NCBI GenBank assembly: GCA_050015495.1
Contig: JBEKBH010000010.1
Span: 57,793 to 121,792, forward strand
Direction of reading: 5' to 3'
Origin: Palsa-1439 sp050015495
GTDB taxonomy: Bacteria; Verrucomicrobiota; Verrucomicrobiia; Palsa-1439
DNA: 64,000 bases
Both the position numbers and the translations under genes were made by a program. Shown here piece after piece: positions 8,331 to 17,040 of the stretch (position 1 is the first letter of the stretch; each line of letters begins with the position of its first letter). Below the pieces are notes generated by a model that made no database searches, was not told the origin of the DNA, and worked only from the letters and a program-made list of their open reading frames with translations.

Positions 8331-9431
8331 CTAATTCCTCATTTCCATTTGCTCCGCGTAATAGCGGTAACGGTTGGTGCGATACACCCATGCCAGCACT
8401 TCCGCCACCGCGGCGTAGAGCTGGGCCGGTATTTCCACCCCAACACGCCCATAGCGATACATGAGTCGTGCCAACGATTTGTTTTCCACGATGGGAACCT
8501 GATATTCCGTGGCGATCTCACGGATGCGGAGCGCGTTTTGCCGTGCGCCCTTCGCCACGACCTTCGGTGCGCGCATGGTTTTTCGGTCGTATCGTATCGC
8601 CACGGCAAAATGCGTCGGATTTGTCACAACCACATCGGCTTTCGGTACTTCCAGCAGCTGTCTGCGCAACGTCATCCTCGTGCGGCGGCGGCGTTGCTGG
8701 CTCTTGACCTGCGGATTTCCTTCCGTGTGCTTAAGTTCATCCTTCATCTCCTGCTTGGTCATCATCAGGTCGCGGTTGGTCTGCCAGAACTGGTAGCCGT
8801 AGTCCGCAATCGCGATCAGGATCATGGCGACACCGACGCGCAGGCAGATTTTGAAGGTAGAAGCTGCCAGAAACTCGGCAATCCTTGCCGCGTTCACGGA
8901 GGTGTAAAAAATGGGGTCGGAGAGCACTTCTTTGACTACCGAATAGGTGAGCGCGATGATCAACGCCAGTTTCACAGCCGCCAGCGCCGTCGGCGCCGCT
9001 GACCGCATGGAGAAGATGCGCGTCATCCCCGCCATCGGGTCGAGCCGCTCCCAGTTGGGCGTCAGCGCTTCCGACGCCGTATTGAAACGGCTCTGCAATC
9101 CGCCGGCCAGCAACGCGCCCAACACCACCGCAACGACCAGGGGACCAACGATTTTGGCAAACAGCAACGTGGCCGCGATTGCGTATCCTTGCATCATGCT
9201 TGCGGAGAGCGGGACATCGTGCAGGTGGCCCAGCGAACCGGCCACCGCCAACTCCAGCGTCTGCCAGACTTCGCGCCCGAAGAACGTGAGCGCCAGGAGC
9301 CCCGACATCAGCACGAACACCGTCTGCACCTCCGCGCTGTGCGCAATCTGGCCACGCTTGGCCGCTTCCTCCAGCCGTCGCGGTGAGGCCTTCTCGGTTT
9401 TGTCCCCTCCCTTTTGTTCCGTGAACGCCAT
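8331..9431 (-). CDS. flhB: FlhB, export substrate-specificity switch
   Basis: The protein has 366 residues. It starts with the family-typical 'KTEKASPRRLEEAAKRGQIA' segment, has four membrane helices, and carries the autocleavage motif NPTH ('VVTNPTHFAVAIRYDRK') in the C-terminal domain. Cleavage between N and P switches export from rod/hook to filament substrates, working with FliK (15005-16426). The gene is followed by flhA after 3 bases and preceded by fliR. All key residues are present, so a standard function is expected. Confidence 0.97.
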   Translation of the reverse strand: MAFTEQKGGDKTEKASPRRLEEAAKRGQIAHSAEVQTVFVLMSGLLALTFFGREVWQTLELAVAGSLGHLHDVPLSASMMQGYAIAATLLFAKIVGPLVVAVVLGALLAGGLQSRFNTASEALTPNWERLDPMAGMTRIFSMRSAAPTALAAVKLALIIALTYSVVKEVLSDPIFYTSVNAARIAEFLAASTFKICLRVGVAMILIAIADYGYQFWQTNRDLMMTKQEMKDELKHTEGNPQVKSQQRRRRTRMTLRRQLLEVPKADVVVTNPTHFAVAIRYDRKTMRAPKVVAKGARQNALRIREIATEYQVPIVENKSLARLMYRYGRVGVEIPAQLYAAVAEVLAWVYRTNRYRYYAEQMEMRN

Positions 9432-9434
9432 CGC

Positions 9435-10202
9435 TTATTTCCCCGACAGCAGTTGCGCGACCCGCAAGACGTCTTCGGGCAATTGGTGCAGATAATTGCT
9501 GATGTGCTGCGCCATCAGGTTCAACGTCAGCCCGAACACCGCCAGTCCCGCCATCGTTCGAAACGCAAAACTTTCGGTAAACACGTTCATTTGGGGGACC
9601 GCGCGGCCCAATACGGAAAAGATAAGCGAAATGACAAAGGACACCGCGATCAGTGGCGCTGCGATTTGCACGGCTGCGACAAAAATCCACGCCGTCTTGC
9701 CGATAACGGCCGCACACAATCCGGCGTTCAGGTGCGCCGTGCCAATCGGCAGCAAGTCGTATGTACGCTGAAAGCCGATCAGCAACCAGTGGTGCATGTC
9801 CAGGCTCATGAACAATGTGATGGCCAGAAAGTTCAGGATCGTGCCGGGCACCGCTGTCCGCGCGGTGCCGAACGGATCGAAATCGGCAGTCATCATCAAC
9901 CCCATCTCCGTGGCCATGACGTTTCCCGCGACGTCGAGCGCGTAAAAGAGCATCCGTCCGACGAATCCCAGCAGAAGACCGACACAGATCTCCATCGCGA
10001 ACAATCCCACCAGCGAGCCCAGACCCACTCCCGATAAGGCAACCGGCGGCAACGCCGCCGCCGTGAAACACGCGAGCAGCGCGCCGAGGGCAATTCGCAG
10101 TTGAACGGGCATAAAGCTGGAAGAAAATACCGGGAAGATGGCCAGCATGGCGCTGACACGGGCGAACACCAGCATCCAGACTACGGGATCGCTCGGAATC
10201 AT
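9435..10202 (-). CDS. fliR: FliR, export gate membrane protein
   Basis: I chose the ATG at 10202 (255 residues). It sits eight bases after a strong AAGGAGG, and the family starts close to its first helix ('PVVWMLVFARVSAMLAIFPVF'). Extending upstream would add residues that overlap fliQ and have no family match. There are six predicted membrane segments, including 'LGSLVGLFAMEICVGLLLGFVG' and 'MMTADFDPFGTA'. FliR forms the export gate core with FliP and FliQ and contacts FlhB. The gene order fliP-fliQ-fliR-flhB-flhA is the classic type III export block. Confidence 0.96.
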   Translation of the reverse strand: MIPSDPVVWMLVFARVSAMLAIFPVFSSSFMPVQLRIALGALLACFTAAALPPVALSGVGLGSLVGLFAMEICVGLLLGFVGRMLFYALDVAGNVMATEMGLMMTADFDPFGTARTAVPGTILNFLAITLFMSLDMHHWLLIGFQRTYDLLPIGTAHLNAGLCAAVIGKTAWIFVAAVQIAAPLIAVSFVISLIFSVLGRAVPQMNVFTESFAFRTMAGLAVFGLTLNLMAQHISNYLHQLPEDVLRVAQLLSGK

Positions 10203-10210
10203 GACGGTCA

Positions 10211-10217
10211 CCTCCTT
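10211..10217 (-). promoter_or_regulatory. Strong ribosome binding site that fixes the fliR start
   Basis: The minus-strand sequence AAGGAGG ends 8 bases before the fliR ATG at 10202 and overlaps the fliQ TAA stop. It is one of the strongest Shine-Dalgarno sequences in the window. It excludes the upstream in-frame start at 10259. Confidence 0.85.
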
Positions 10218-10485
10218 AGTGGACCATCTGGGGCATCTTTTGGATGACGACGATCGCAAACTCCGTCAAGGTGCGGATCATCCACGGCAACAGCAACAAC
10301 AGCATTCCGATGACCCCCAACGCCTTGGGGACGAACGTCAGCGTTTGCTCGTGGATCGAAGTCACCGCTTGAAACAAACTCACCGCCAAACCAATCACCA
10401 TCGCCGTCAGCAAAAACGGCGCGGCCAGGGCGATGGCTTGGAAAATCATCGCCTTCAGGAGTTCAGTTGCAAATCCAGCATCCAT
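10216..10485 (-). CDS. fliQ: FliQ, export gate membrane protein
   Basis: I chose the ATG at 10485, giving 89 residues, the standard FliQ length. It lies two bases after the fliP stop, and the mature family starts 'MDAGFATELLKAMIFQAIALAA'-like. An upstream start at 10533 would add 16 residues inside fliP. Two membrane helices are visible, with the conserved 'LFQAVTSIHEQTLTFVPK' loop between them. FliQ packs around FliP and FliR in the export gate. Confidence 0.95.
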   Translation of the reverse strand: MDAGFATELLKAMIFQAIALAAPFLLTAMVIGLAVSLFQAVTSIHEQTLTFVPKALGVIGMLLLLLPWMIRTLTEFAIVVIQKMPQMVH

Positions 10486-10487
10486 AA

Positions 10488-11267
10488 TCAGGTCACAAAA
10501 CTTTGAATGAGTGACTGGACCACCAGCGACCAACCGTCGACGAGCACAAACAGCAGAAGTTTGAGCGGCAGCGAGATCGTCATGGGCGGCATCATCATCA
10601 TGCCCATGCTCATGAGCACCGTCGCGACCACCAAATCGATCAGGATGAACGGGACAAACAGCAGAAAGCCCATTTGAAATGCCGTTCGCAATTCGCTAAT
10701 GATGAATGCTGGCACCACGATCCGCAACGGCAACTGCCCGGGCGATGTCGGTCCCAGTTTGGCCAGCGCCACGAACAGTTCCACGTCCTTGGCCCTCGTC
10801 TGCTTGAGCAGGAAGGTGCGGATATGGGCGGACGCTCGGTCCATCGCCACGGCACTGGAAATTTGGTTGGCGGAGTACGGTTTGAGCGCGTCCTCGTTGA
10901 TGCGTTCCCATGTGGGTGCCATGACGAAAAATGTCATGAACAATGCCAGACCGATAATCACCTGGTTCGCTGGTGTCCCCTGGAGTGACAACGCCGTGCG
11001 CACGAACGATAACACGACCACGATGCGCGTGAAGCACGTCATCAGCAGGATGATCGAGGGCGCAATCGTCAATAATGTCATGACGAACAGAACCTTGATC
11101 GCAATGTCCGTATTTTGTTGCTCGCCGCCCTCCACGGCGAAATTGAATTTGAACGGCAAAATCCCGTTCGCAGCTGACGCGGCGTTCGTCTGCGCGTGAG
11201 CGCTCGCGGCGCCGAGGCAAAGAACCAACGCGGCGATGCTGAGACCCAGGACAATTCGGATTTTCAT
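10488..11267 (-). CDS. fliP: FliP, export gate membrane protein
   Basis: The product has 259 residues from the ATG at 11267, which overlaps the fliO stop by four bases (ATGA). It starts with a cleavable signal peptide ending near 'ASAHAQ', as in other FliP proteins. The conserved 'MTLLTIAPSIILLMTCFTRIVVVLSFVR' and 'QGTPANQVIIGLALFMTFFVM' blocks follow, with 'VVPAFIISELRTAFQMGFLLF' and a Met-rich 'MSMGMMMMPP' gating loop near the C-terminus. FliP is the pentameric core of the flagellar export channel. The sequence extends 130 codons upstream in frame, but that part overlaps fliO and is not FliP. Confidence 0.97.
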   Translation of the reverse strand: MKIRIVLGLSIAALVLCLGAASAHAQTNAASAANGILPFKFNFAVEGGEQQNTDIAIKVLFVMTLLTIAPSIILLMTCFTRIVVVLSFVRTALSLQGTPANQVIIGLALFMTFFVMAPTWERINEDALKPYSANQISSAVAMDRASAHIRTFLLKQTRAKDVELFVALAKLGPTSPGQLPLRIVVPAFIISELRTAFQMGFLLFVPFILIDLVVATVLMSMGMMMMPPMTISLPLKLLLFVLVDGWSLVVQSLIQSFVT

Positions 11268-11707
11268 GATTTTCGGTGCAGGATGCTTTGCAGCGCGTCG
11301 GCAAAGCTGGGAGTCGGCCCAACGTTTTCTTCCGTCGGCAACGCCTCCGGCAATTGGCTCACCAGCGAGACGCCCGCCGGCGAGGAGCCGACCAACATTC
11401 GTTGCCGGCCATAGCCGATCACGCAAAGCGACTGGCGATTGCCAAGCGATTTTACTTCCACCACGTGGAGTTTGTTGGCGCCGTTCGTCCGACCGAGGGC
11501 ACGTTGCGAATTTTTGAAGAGCCAGACCCCGCCCAAAAACAGCGCCAACACCAGCAATAATGCGCCAAAAATCCGGAGAGCAGACACGCCCAGATCCGGT
11601 AACGGTTGCACCGCATGTGAATTGACTGATTCCGCAAAACCCGGTGCCGACCACCCCCACACTCCCATGGGTACAAGCGCTGCGGCAAGCAGTCGGGAGA
11701 ACCTCAT
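11264..11707 (-). CDS. fliO: FliO, export gate assembly protein
   Basis: I chose the ATG at 11707 (147 residues) because it overlaps the fliN stop by four bases, and it opens with a signal-like hydrophobic stretch. A central membrane helix ('LRIFGALLLVLALFLGGVWLF') is followed by a small cytoplasmic beta domain ('LHVVEVKSLGNRQSLCVIGYGRQRMLVG'-like), the FliO hallmark. FliO helps FliP oligomerise. The gene ends in a four-base overlap with fliP. FliO sequences are poorly conserved, so the call rests on topology, the short beta domain and gene order. Confidence 0.9.
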   Translation of the reverse strand: MRFSRLLAAALVPMGVWGWSAPGFAESVNSHAVQPLPDLGVSALRIFGALLLVLALFLGGVWLFKNSQRALGRTNGANKLHVVEVKSLGNRQSLCVIGYGRQRMLVGSSPAGVSLVSQLPEALPTEENVGPTPSFADALQSILHRKS

Positions 11708-11967
11708 GCCTTGGCTCCGATCAACTCCGTGACCCGCATGCCAACTCGTCCCTCGACTACGACTACCTCTCCGCGGGCAAATAACTTCCCGCTGACGTAG
11801 AGATCCACGGGCGTTTCCGACGCTTTGTCCAATTGTACGATGGAACCCGCGGCCAGTTGCAAAACGTCGCGCATCGGCATCTGACAACTGCCAAGCTCGA
11901 CGGATACTTTGACGCCCACATCCATGAGTACATCCAGGTTGGGGAGTGTTTCGGTGGTTGCGCTCAT
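11704..11967 (-). CDS. fliN: FliN, C-ring switch protein
   Basis: The protein has 87 residues and consists of a single SpoA domain: 'LDVLMDVGVKVSVELGSCQMPMRDVLQLAAGS' then 'LYVSGKLFARGEVVVVEGRVGMRVTEL'. Typical FliN proteins are 80-140 residues, so this is the short form without an extended N-terminus. FliN sits at the base of the C-ring with FliM and binds the FliH-FliI export complex. It starts 4 bases after fliM and overlaps fliO by four bases. Confidence 0.96.
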   Translation of the reverse strand: MSATTETLPNLDVLMDVGVKVSVELGSCQMPMRDVLQLAAGSIVQLDKASETPVDLYVSGKLFARGEVVVVEGRVGMRVTELIGAKA

Positions 11968-11971
11968 TCGT

Positions 11972-12937
11972 TCATGCCTCCAATTTCCTGGTCAACTGCA
12001 CGGCCCAGCGTCCTTCGCTGGTGCCGAGCAATCCGACAAATTTCGCCGATGTCCCCAGATGAATTTCCACTGCATGAAACCGCTGGGCGTCCACAGGCAG
12101 AGAGTCTCCCACCTTGAGCGTTGCGAGTGCCTGCACTTTCAGGTCCAGCCCGTGGCATATCGCGGTCAGTTTCACTGGAACATCGTCCAGTTGCGGGTTC
12201 CAATGCGGCTTCGCCATCAACGCGGCGACCGGCGCGCCATTCTTGGAATTAACGTCGCCCGTCAGCCGACGAATCAACGGTTCGAAACTGGCGTACGGCA
12301 ATCCGATCCTGAACCGCTCACGACCTTCACCCAAGGTGACTTCAAAGGTTATTTCCAGCAGCAGCGTCTCGCGCGAGATCGCATTGAGAAACCGTGCGTC
12401 GATCTCGTGGCCCAGCGTCGTCGCCTTCAATTCCTGGACGACACTCCACAAGGCCGCCCATTCTGCCAGAATCACATTTGAGACCTGATCCAGCAGCGCG
12501 GTTTCTATCTCGGTCAACGCGCGCACGGAATTCTCTGACTGCCCAGAACCTCCCAGCAGACGATTGACGATATTCAACCCCAGCGACGGTGGTATTTCGA
12601 GCAGAGCGATCCCGCGCAGCGGGTCCAGTTTGAACAGCGTAAAGTGCAACGGTGTGCCCGCGGATTCGACGAATTTCTGAAAACCGATCGTTTGGAGACC
12701 AGCCAGCCTGAACGAGAAATCCAACCGTAAATTGACGGAAAGACGGGCTTCGAGGTTGCGGGCGAATTCCTCCTGCTGGGTCCGCAGCTTGCGCAGTTCG
12801 ACCTGAGACAGTACGCCGCCTTGCCCCAACCTTTTCGAGCTGGTGGCGGCCACCGCCGCCGCTTCGCCCTCCTTCGGCGCGGACGACGCGGGGACAGCTT
12901 GTGCTGTTTCTGAGGTGCTGGTGGGAAGGCCGGTCAT
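11972..12937 (-). CDS. fliM: FliM, C-ring switch protein without a clear CheY-binding N-terminus
   Basis: The protein has 321 residues. The middle domain ('LEARLSVNLRLDFSFRLAGLQTIGFQKFV', 'GSGQSENSVRALTEIETALLDQV') and the C-terminal SpoA domain ('PVKLTAICHGLDLKVQALATLKVGDSLPVD') identify FliM. The usual N-terminal tail that binds phospho-CheY (LSQDEIDALL) is missing. Instead the first 40 residues are Thr/Ser/Ala-rich, and a weak echo, 'LSQVELRKL', appears near residue 43 at the start of the middle domain. No chemotaxis gene lies in the window. Switching may therefore be altered or controlled differently, but this is inference. Confidence 0.94.
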   Translation of the reverse strand: MTGLPTSTSETAQAVPASSAPKEGEAAAVAATSSKRLGQGGVLSQVELRKLRTQQEEFARNLEARLSVNLRLDFSFRLAGLQTIGFQKFVESAGTPLHFTLFKLDPLRGIALLEIPPSLGLNIVNRLLGGSGQSENSVRALTEIETALLDQVSNVILAEWAALWSVVQELKATTLGHEIDARFLNAISRETLLLEITFEVTLGEGRERFRIGLPYASFEPLIRRLTGDVNSKNGAPVAALMAKPHWNPQLDDVPVKLTAICHGLDLKVQALATLKVGDSLPVDAQRFHAVEIHLGTSAKFVGLLGTSEGRWAVQLTRKLEA

Positions 12938-12958
12938 GAAGGATGGAGCGCCCTCGGT

Positions 12959-13660
12959 TTACTGAATGGCAAATTCCGTGAAATAGATTTCCTGCACGGT
13001 ATCGGGACCCAGCGCGTTATTGAAAACGGTTTGAAGTTCCGATCGCAGCACGGTCCGGGCCTCCGGTTTTTCGAGGTCCGCGATGGTCTTGGAATTCAAC
13101 ACGCTGGACGCCAGATCGACCAGTTGCGCCTGGTTGTTCACGATCAATTCTCCGAAGCCCTCCTTGTCACTGGCTAGCGTGAAACTTGCCAAGAGGTAGC
13201 GCGATCCCATCGAACCGGCAACGTTGACGAGAATCTTGTTAAGGGGCACCGTCGTCTTGCCGTCGCTAGACATCTTCACGCCCTGTTCCTTCAACGCTGC
13301 GTCAAGCTCTCCCCCTTTCTTTGCCTTTTCGGCGCTCTTTTCCTTGGGCTTGCTGGAACCAGATGGCGGCTCCGACTTCGCCTCGGCAGTGTGTGTCTCC
13401 GCGGGCTGCGACGCCGCCGGCGTGGTGAGCGCGGTCGCTTTCGTGGTCGCAGCGGCGACGGCCTTCTGCATCTTTGGCATGAGCACGAACACTGTGGTGG
13501 CGTACGCCAGGGCGGGCATCGCGACGATTGTGACAATCAACGGCAGCCAGGCCATGATCCCTCCGGCCGAGGACGGGCTCGAGGCCGATTCCGCCGGCTT
13601 TCCGTCGCCGTCCGACGGCGGAGCGGCGGCACCAGGAGTATCTTGATCGTTGGTAGCCAT
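12959..13660 (-). CDS. fliL: FliL, stator-associated membrane protein
   Basis: The protein has 233 residues, longer than most FliL (about 150-180). A Pro/Ser-rich cytoplasmic tail (1-35) is followed by one membrane helix ('WLPLIVTIVAMPALAYATTVFVL', about 37-60), an Ala/Thr/Lys-rich linker of about 60 residues, and the FliL domain ('LNKILVNVAGSMGSRYLLASFTLA', ending 'VQEIYFTEFAIQ'). The extra length is in the linker. FliL surrounds the stator and affects torque. It sits between flgE and fliM, a common arrangement. Confidence 0.92.
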   Translation of the reverse strand: MATNDQDTPGAAAPPSDGDGKPAESASSPSSAGGIMAWLPLIVTIVAMPALAYATTVFVLMPKMQKAVAAATTKATALTTPAASQPAETHTAEAKSEPPSGSSKPKEKSAEKAKKGGELDAALKEQGVKMSSDGKTTVPLNKILVNVAGSMGSRYLLASFTLASDKEGFGELIVNNQAQLVDLASSVLNSKTIADLEKPEARTVLRSELQTVFNNALGPDTVQEIYFTEFAIQ

Positions 13661-13666
13661 GGCCTG

Positions 13667-14515
13667 TTAGTGCTTCATGTCCACCAGATCCTGGAGCATT
13701 TCGTCACTGGTCGTAATGATCTTGGCATTGGCCTGAAACGCGCGCTGTGCCTCAATCAGGTTGGCGAATTCGCTGGAAAGATCCACGTTGGATGCTTCGA
13801 GCGCTCCGCTTTGGATGGTGCCCAGCCCGTTGGTCCCCGCCGCCGCAGGCGTGGGCGTGGTAGCTCCGCCGAGCGGTCCGGCAACGCCGATGTTCCCGAA
13901 CAGATTGTTGCCCTCGTTGACGAGGCCATTCGGATTGGAAAAGTTCTGCATCAGGATCTGTCCGGTCACGTACGACGTGCCATCCGACAGAGTAATGTCA
14001 ACGTTACCTTGTGAGTCGACGGACCAAGAGGTCATCGTCGCGCCGGCGTCGGCCTTCGGAGCTTGGGACGCATTAACCTGGATATCGCCCATCTTCGTCA
14101 AGGCCGGGTCGGTGTAGCCCTGGATGCGCATGCCACCCGGGGTGACCAGATAACCGTTGGCGTCGAGCTGAAAATCCCCCGCGCGGGTCACATACTCCGT
14201 GCCGCTGGTCGGATCTTTCACGACAAAGAATCCGTTGCCGGAAATGGCCAGGTCGGTGTCCACGCCGGTCGGGTTGATCGCGCCCTGGCCGTAATTGTTA
14301 TAGATTCCCTCCGTGACCACGCCCAATCCGATCTGGATGGACGAATCGCCGCCCAGATCGGAATTTTGGAGCGTCTGGCTGAATGAATCCCCTAGGTCGG
14401 TCGTGGCGGATTTGAAACCCACGGTTTCAACGTTGGCGATGTTGTTACCGATCACGTCAATCTCTTCCTGGAACGCGCCGAGACCACTGACTGCGGATGT
14501 TAATGCTTGTAACAT
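13667..14515 (-). CDS. flgE: FlgE, hook protein (short form)
   Basis: The protein has 282 residues; most FlgE proteins are about 400. The N-terminal 'ALTSAVSGLGAFQEEIDVIGNNIANVETVGFK', the 'TDLAISGNGFFVVKDP' and 'YVTRAGDFQLDANGYL' blocks, and the C-terminal 'ALEASNVDLSSEFANLIEAQRAF' helix mark it as a hook-family protein. The central variable domain is short. Position after flgD and the length intermediate between rod and hook proteins favour hook rather than rod. An AGGGAG ribosome binding site lies 7 bases before the ATG at 14515. FlgD should cap its polymerisation. Confidence 0.92.
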   Translation of the reverse strand: MLQALTSAVSGLGAFQEEIDVIGNNIANVETVGFKSATTDLGDSFSQTLQNSDLGGDSSIQIGLGVVTEGIYNNYGQGAINPTGVDTDLAISGNGFFVVKDPTSGTEYVTRAGDFQLDANGYLVTPGGMRIQGYTDPALTKMGDIQVNASQAPKADAGATMTSWSVDSQGNVDITLSDGTSYVTGQILMQNFSNPNGLVNEGNNLFGNIGVAGPLGGATTPTPAAAGTNGLGTIQSGALEASNVDLSSEFANLIEAQRAFQANAKIITTSDEMLQDLVDMKH

Positions 14516-14544
14516 GTTGTACTCCCTGTTGTTTGGTTTCTTGT

Positions 14545-14994
14545 CTAGTTGGATGTTGCTGTTGTCGTTGAGGACGGCGTCGATGTAGCTGCTGGGGGCG
14601 TCACGGTCTGCACCTCGTCCAGTGTGTACGGCGTACCGTTGACCAGGACTTCCGGCGTGCCGGAATTCATCAGCACTTCGGTGACTACGCCGGTGTCAGT
14701 CCCGCCGCCCGTTGTGGTGGCATTCACGGTCGCGCCGATCAGGTTGGTGGCCTGCATTTCCGAGATCGACTGATAGGTTTGTTGGGACTGTTGCAGGGTC
14801 GAAAATTGGGCCATCTGGGCGATGAAGTCCGTGTTCGACATCGGATTCATCGGGTCTTGATTCTGTAATTCCGTGACCAATAGATTGAGAAAATCCTGTT
14901 GGTTGAGTGTCTGCGTGGGCAACAGGCTCGAAGAACTGGATGATGACGAGTTGGCTGTTGACGTTGTGGTTGAGTCGACGGTGCCGATTTGCAT
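14545..14994 (-). CDS. flgD: FlgD, hook-capping protein (short form)
   Basis: I chose the ATG at 14994 (149 residues): the FlgD N-terminal motif 'LNQQDFLNLLVTELQNQDPMNPM' followed by 'DFIAQMAQFSTLQQSQQ' begins about 27 residues later, which is normal. The longer frame upstream overlaps fliK. The protein stops soon after a short beta segment and ends in a Thr/Ser-rich tail, so it lacks the FlgD Ig-like/tudor region of enterobacterial proteins (about 230 residues). Short FlgD forms occur in other phyla. It is needed for hook polymerisation and is replaced by FlgK later. Confidence 0.92.
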   Translation of the reverse strand: MQIGTVDSTTTSTANSSSSSSSSLLPTQTLNQQDFLNLLVTELQNQDPMNPMSNTDFIAQMAQFSTLQQSQQTYQSISEMQATNLIGATVNATTTGGGTDTGVVTEVLMNSGTPEVLVNGTPYTLDEVQTVTPPAATSTPSSTTTATSN

Positions 14995-15004
14995 GGTGTG
15001 TCCT

Positions 15005-16426
15005 CTATGCCCACATTTCCCAGCCGCGACCCGTTGCGGCCGCGCTGCCGTTGTTCCTGCCGCCGCGCGTGAGCACCGCCGATGCGACGGAGAGCGGTGA
15101 CTCCTCGGGACCTTCCGTGGTCCGAGCAGATGGATGACGGCCCGGCCCGTCGCCCAATCCTTGCTGTGCGGTCTGAGAGGATGTGGTTTGGTTGTTTTGT
15201 TGGTTGCCCCCAAAATTCTGATTGAATGACGCATGATCGAGTTGCCCTATGCGAATTCCCTGTTGCGCAAGCGACTGTTGCAGGTCGGCCCAATGCGTGT
15301 TGAGTGAGTCGAAGTTACCGCGCTCGAGTCGCGCTGCCACTTCGACCTGACCGTTGTTGACACTCAGGCGCAAATTGATCTCCGTGCTTTGGTCGGGACG
15401 CAGATTTACATCCGCCGAATCCATCCCCACGCGTTTGAACGACACGGCGCATTCGGTCACATCGGTGAAAACCTTGTCCGCTTGCGGCGGGCGTGCATTC
15501 TCCACGTGCGCCCCGGCAGCGACTGGTATCGCCTTTTCGAGACTCACACTTGCCAAGGCAGACAAAGGGGAATTGGGGGAAGCGTTGGCCTGCGTCACGT
15601 TGCTTGCAGGAGTGGAGACCGTGCGTGGCAACGACACGGTTGCCTCACCCTTGCCATTCTCCGGCAGAAAACTCCCACGCGGTAAATTTTTCTCCCCGCT
15701 CCGGGCAGTTCCTTCCACTTTTCCCTGCGATTTCATTGTCGTGACCTGTTTCGCACTCCCCGTGCCAACAGCGCCAATGGTTGCTGGCTGCACGGCCGGC
15801 GCGGCGATCGTCGGCGCAGGTTCGGCGGCTTGAACGCTTTTTCGCGAATCCACCGGTGCCACCGTTTGTGGCGGAACGTTACGCGCCGCGTCCCCTGCTT
15901 GATGCTGAGAATCTGCTGCGGGCACGCCTTCTGGATTAGATTTCTTGACAGAGCCGAGTTCCGCAGAGGTGATGCGTGAACTTGTGGTCGCGACGCTTGT
16001 CGCAGCGACCTGGTTGGCCTGTTGCGACGTGTGGGCGACATCTGCAACACCCGGTGCCGGCAACGGAACCGCAACTGTTTTGCCTTCCGTTGGAGATGCC
16101 CTCAAAGTCGGTTGCGCCGGAACGGGTGGCTGTGGCTGTGGCTGTGGCAGAGGCAACACCGCTGTCGGGAGTCCCGCCGGCGCCGCCGAAGGCTTCGCAT
16201 CCTGGGTCTTGCCCTTCTTCCCGTCCTTTGAGCCCGGAACCGATGGCGACGCGGGCACGGACAGCGACCGACCCTGCCCCCCCATCGTTTCGCCAAAGAC
16301 GTTCGCGAATGATTTTTGCGGCCCTGAATCTTCCGGATTCGCGGGAGACGGTCGCACGGCATCCATGACCGTCGAATGGGTCATTGGGACAGCCGGCTCG
16401 GTCACAAGTGCGCTGGTGCTAACCAT
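15005..16426 (-). CDS. fliK: FliK, hook-length control protein
   Basis: I placed the start at the ATG at 16426 (473 residues), which has AAGGA just upstream and begins 7 bases after the motE-like stop. The long N-terminal and middle parts are low-complexity Pro/Ala/Thr/Val, as expected of the exported ruler. The C-terminal domain holds the family core: 'LRPDQSTEINLRLSVNNGQVEVAARLE', then 'LQQSLAQQGIRI', followed by a Gln/Asn-rich tail. FliK measures hook length and triggers the FlhB substrate switch. Confidence comes from position between fliJ-motE and flgD plus the C-terminal core, because the rest is not conserved. Confidence 0.9.
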   Translation of the reverse strand: MVSTSALVTEPAVPMTHSTVMDAVRPSPANPEDSGPQKSFANVFGETMGGQGRSLSVPASPSVPGSKDGKKGKTQDAKPSAAPAGLPTAVLPLPQPQPQPPVPAQPTLRASPTEGKTVAVPLPAPGVADVAHTSQQANQVAATSVATTSSRITSAELGSVKKSNPEGVPAADSQHQAGDAARNVPPQTVAPVDSRKSVQAAEPAPTIAAPAVQPATIGAVGTGSAKQVTTMKSQGKVEGTARSGEKNLPRGSFLPENGKGEATVSLPRTVSTPASNVTQANASPNSPLSALASVSLEKAIPVAAGAHVENARPPQADKVFTDVTECAVSFKRVGMDSADVNLRPDQSTEINLRLSVNNGQVEVAARLERGNFDSLNTHWADLQQSLAQQGIRIGQLDHASFNQNFGGNQQNNQTTSSQTAQQGLGDGPGRHPSARTTEGPEESPLSVASAVLTRGGRNNGSAAATGRGWEMWA

Positions 16427-16433
16427 TCCGTCC

Positions 16434-17033
16434 TTACGATGGGTTGTTGGAGGTGTTGCGGTACATAACAACCTTGAGGCGCTCAGAAATCCCGGCGGCG
16501 CGCTTGGCGCCGGTGGGGCTGTTGTGCGCCAGCAATTCCAGGATCGGTGCTGTCTCGGCGTCTTTCATGTAGGCGAAGATCTTCACGATATCGTCATCCT
16601 TCATTTCCTTGAGGATGCTCACGGCGCCCTCGGGCGACATCGTCGCGTATATCTTGGCCAGACGTTTCAGGTTGGCGGTCTCTTCCTCGCGGACCCGCAC
16701 TGTGTTCTGATCGAACTCCGCTTGCATGCGCGTGACGTTTTGGGAAAGCACGACGATTTCCTCGCGTTCGGCCTTGAGACGGGCGTCCAATTCGTTGAGT
16801 CGATGTTCGCGGTCGCCCAGTACCTGCTTCTGATGCTGCAAGTCGGCGATCAATTCGTCCACTTCGGCGTTCTGAAATTCCCACGATGGGGATCGCGCGA
16901 GGGCCTTGGCGGCCGCGGGTCCGGGCAGCGGCAATTCGATCTTCGGCGAGCGCCACACCGCCACGGTCACACCGATGTAGGCGAGTGCGCCCACCACGGC
17001 GGACACCCAGTTCGATTGGAGAATTTTGAGCAT
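16434..17033 (-). CDS. MotE-like/FliJ-neighbour protein with MgtE-N domain
   Basis: The protein has 199 residues. One N-terminal membrane helix (about 8-27) is followed by a long coiled coil (about 55-120, 'LIADLQHQKQVLGDREHRLNELDARLKAE'-like) and a C-terminal MgtE intracellular N-like domain ('LAKIYATMSPEGAVSILKEMKDDDIVKIFAYM'). This layout matches the MotE/YlxF group encoded between fliJ and fliK, known in alphaproteobacteria as a MotC chaperone. Here the partner is unknown because no motC is visible. It probably acts in the periplasm or at the inner membrane, with orientation unresolved. Confidence 0.8.
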   Translation of the reverse strand: MLKILQSNWVSAVVGALAYIGVTVAVWRSPKIELPLPGPAAAKALARSPSWEFQNAEVDELIADLQHQKQVLGDREHRLNELDARLKAEREEIVVLSQNVTRMQAEFDQNTVRVREEETANLKRLAKIYATMSPEGAVSILKEMKDDDIVKIFAYMKDAETAPILELLAHNSPTGAKRAAGISERLKVVMYRNTSNNPS

Positions 17034-17040
17034 ACCGATT

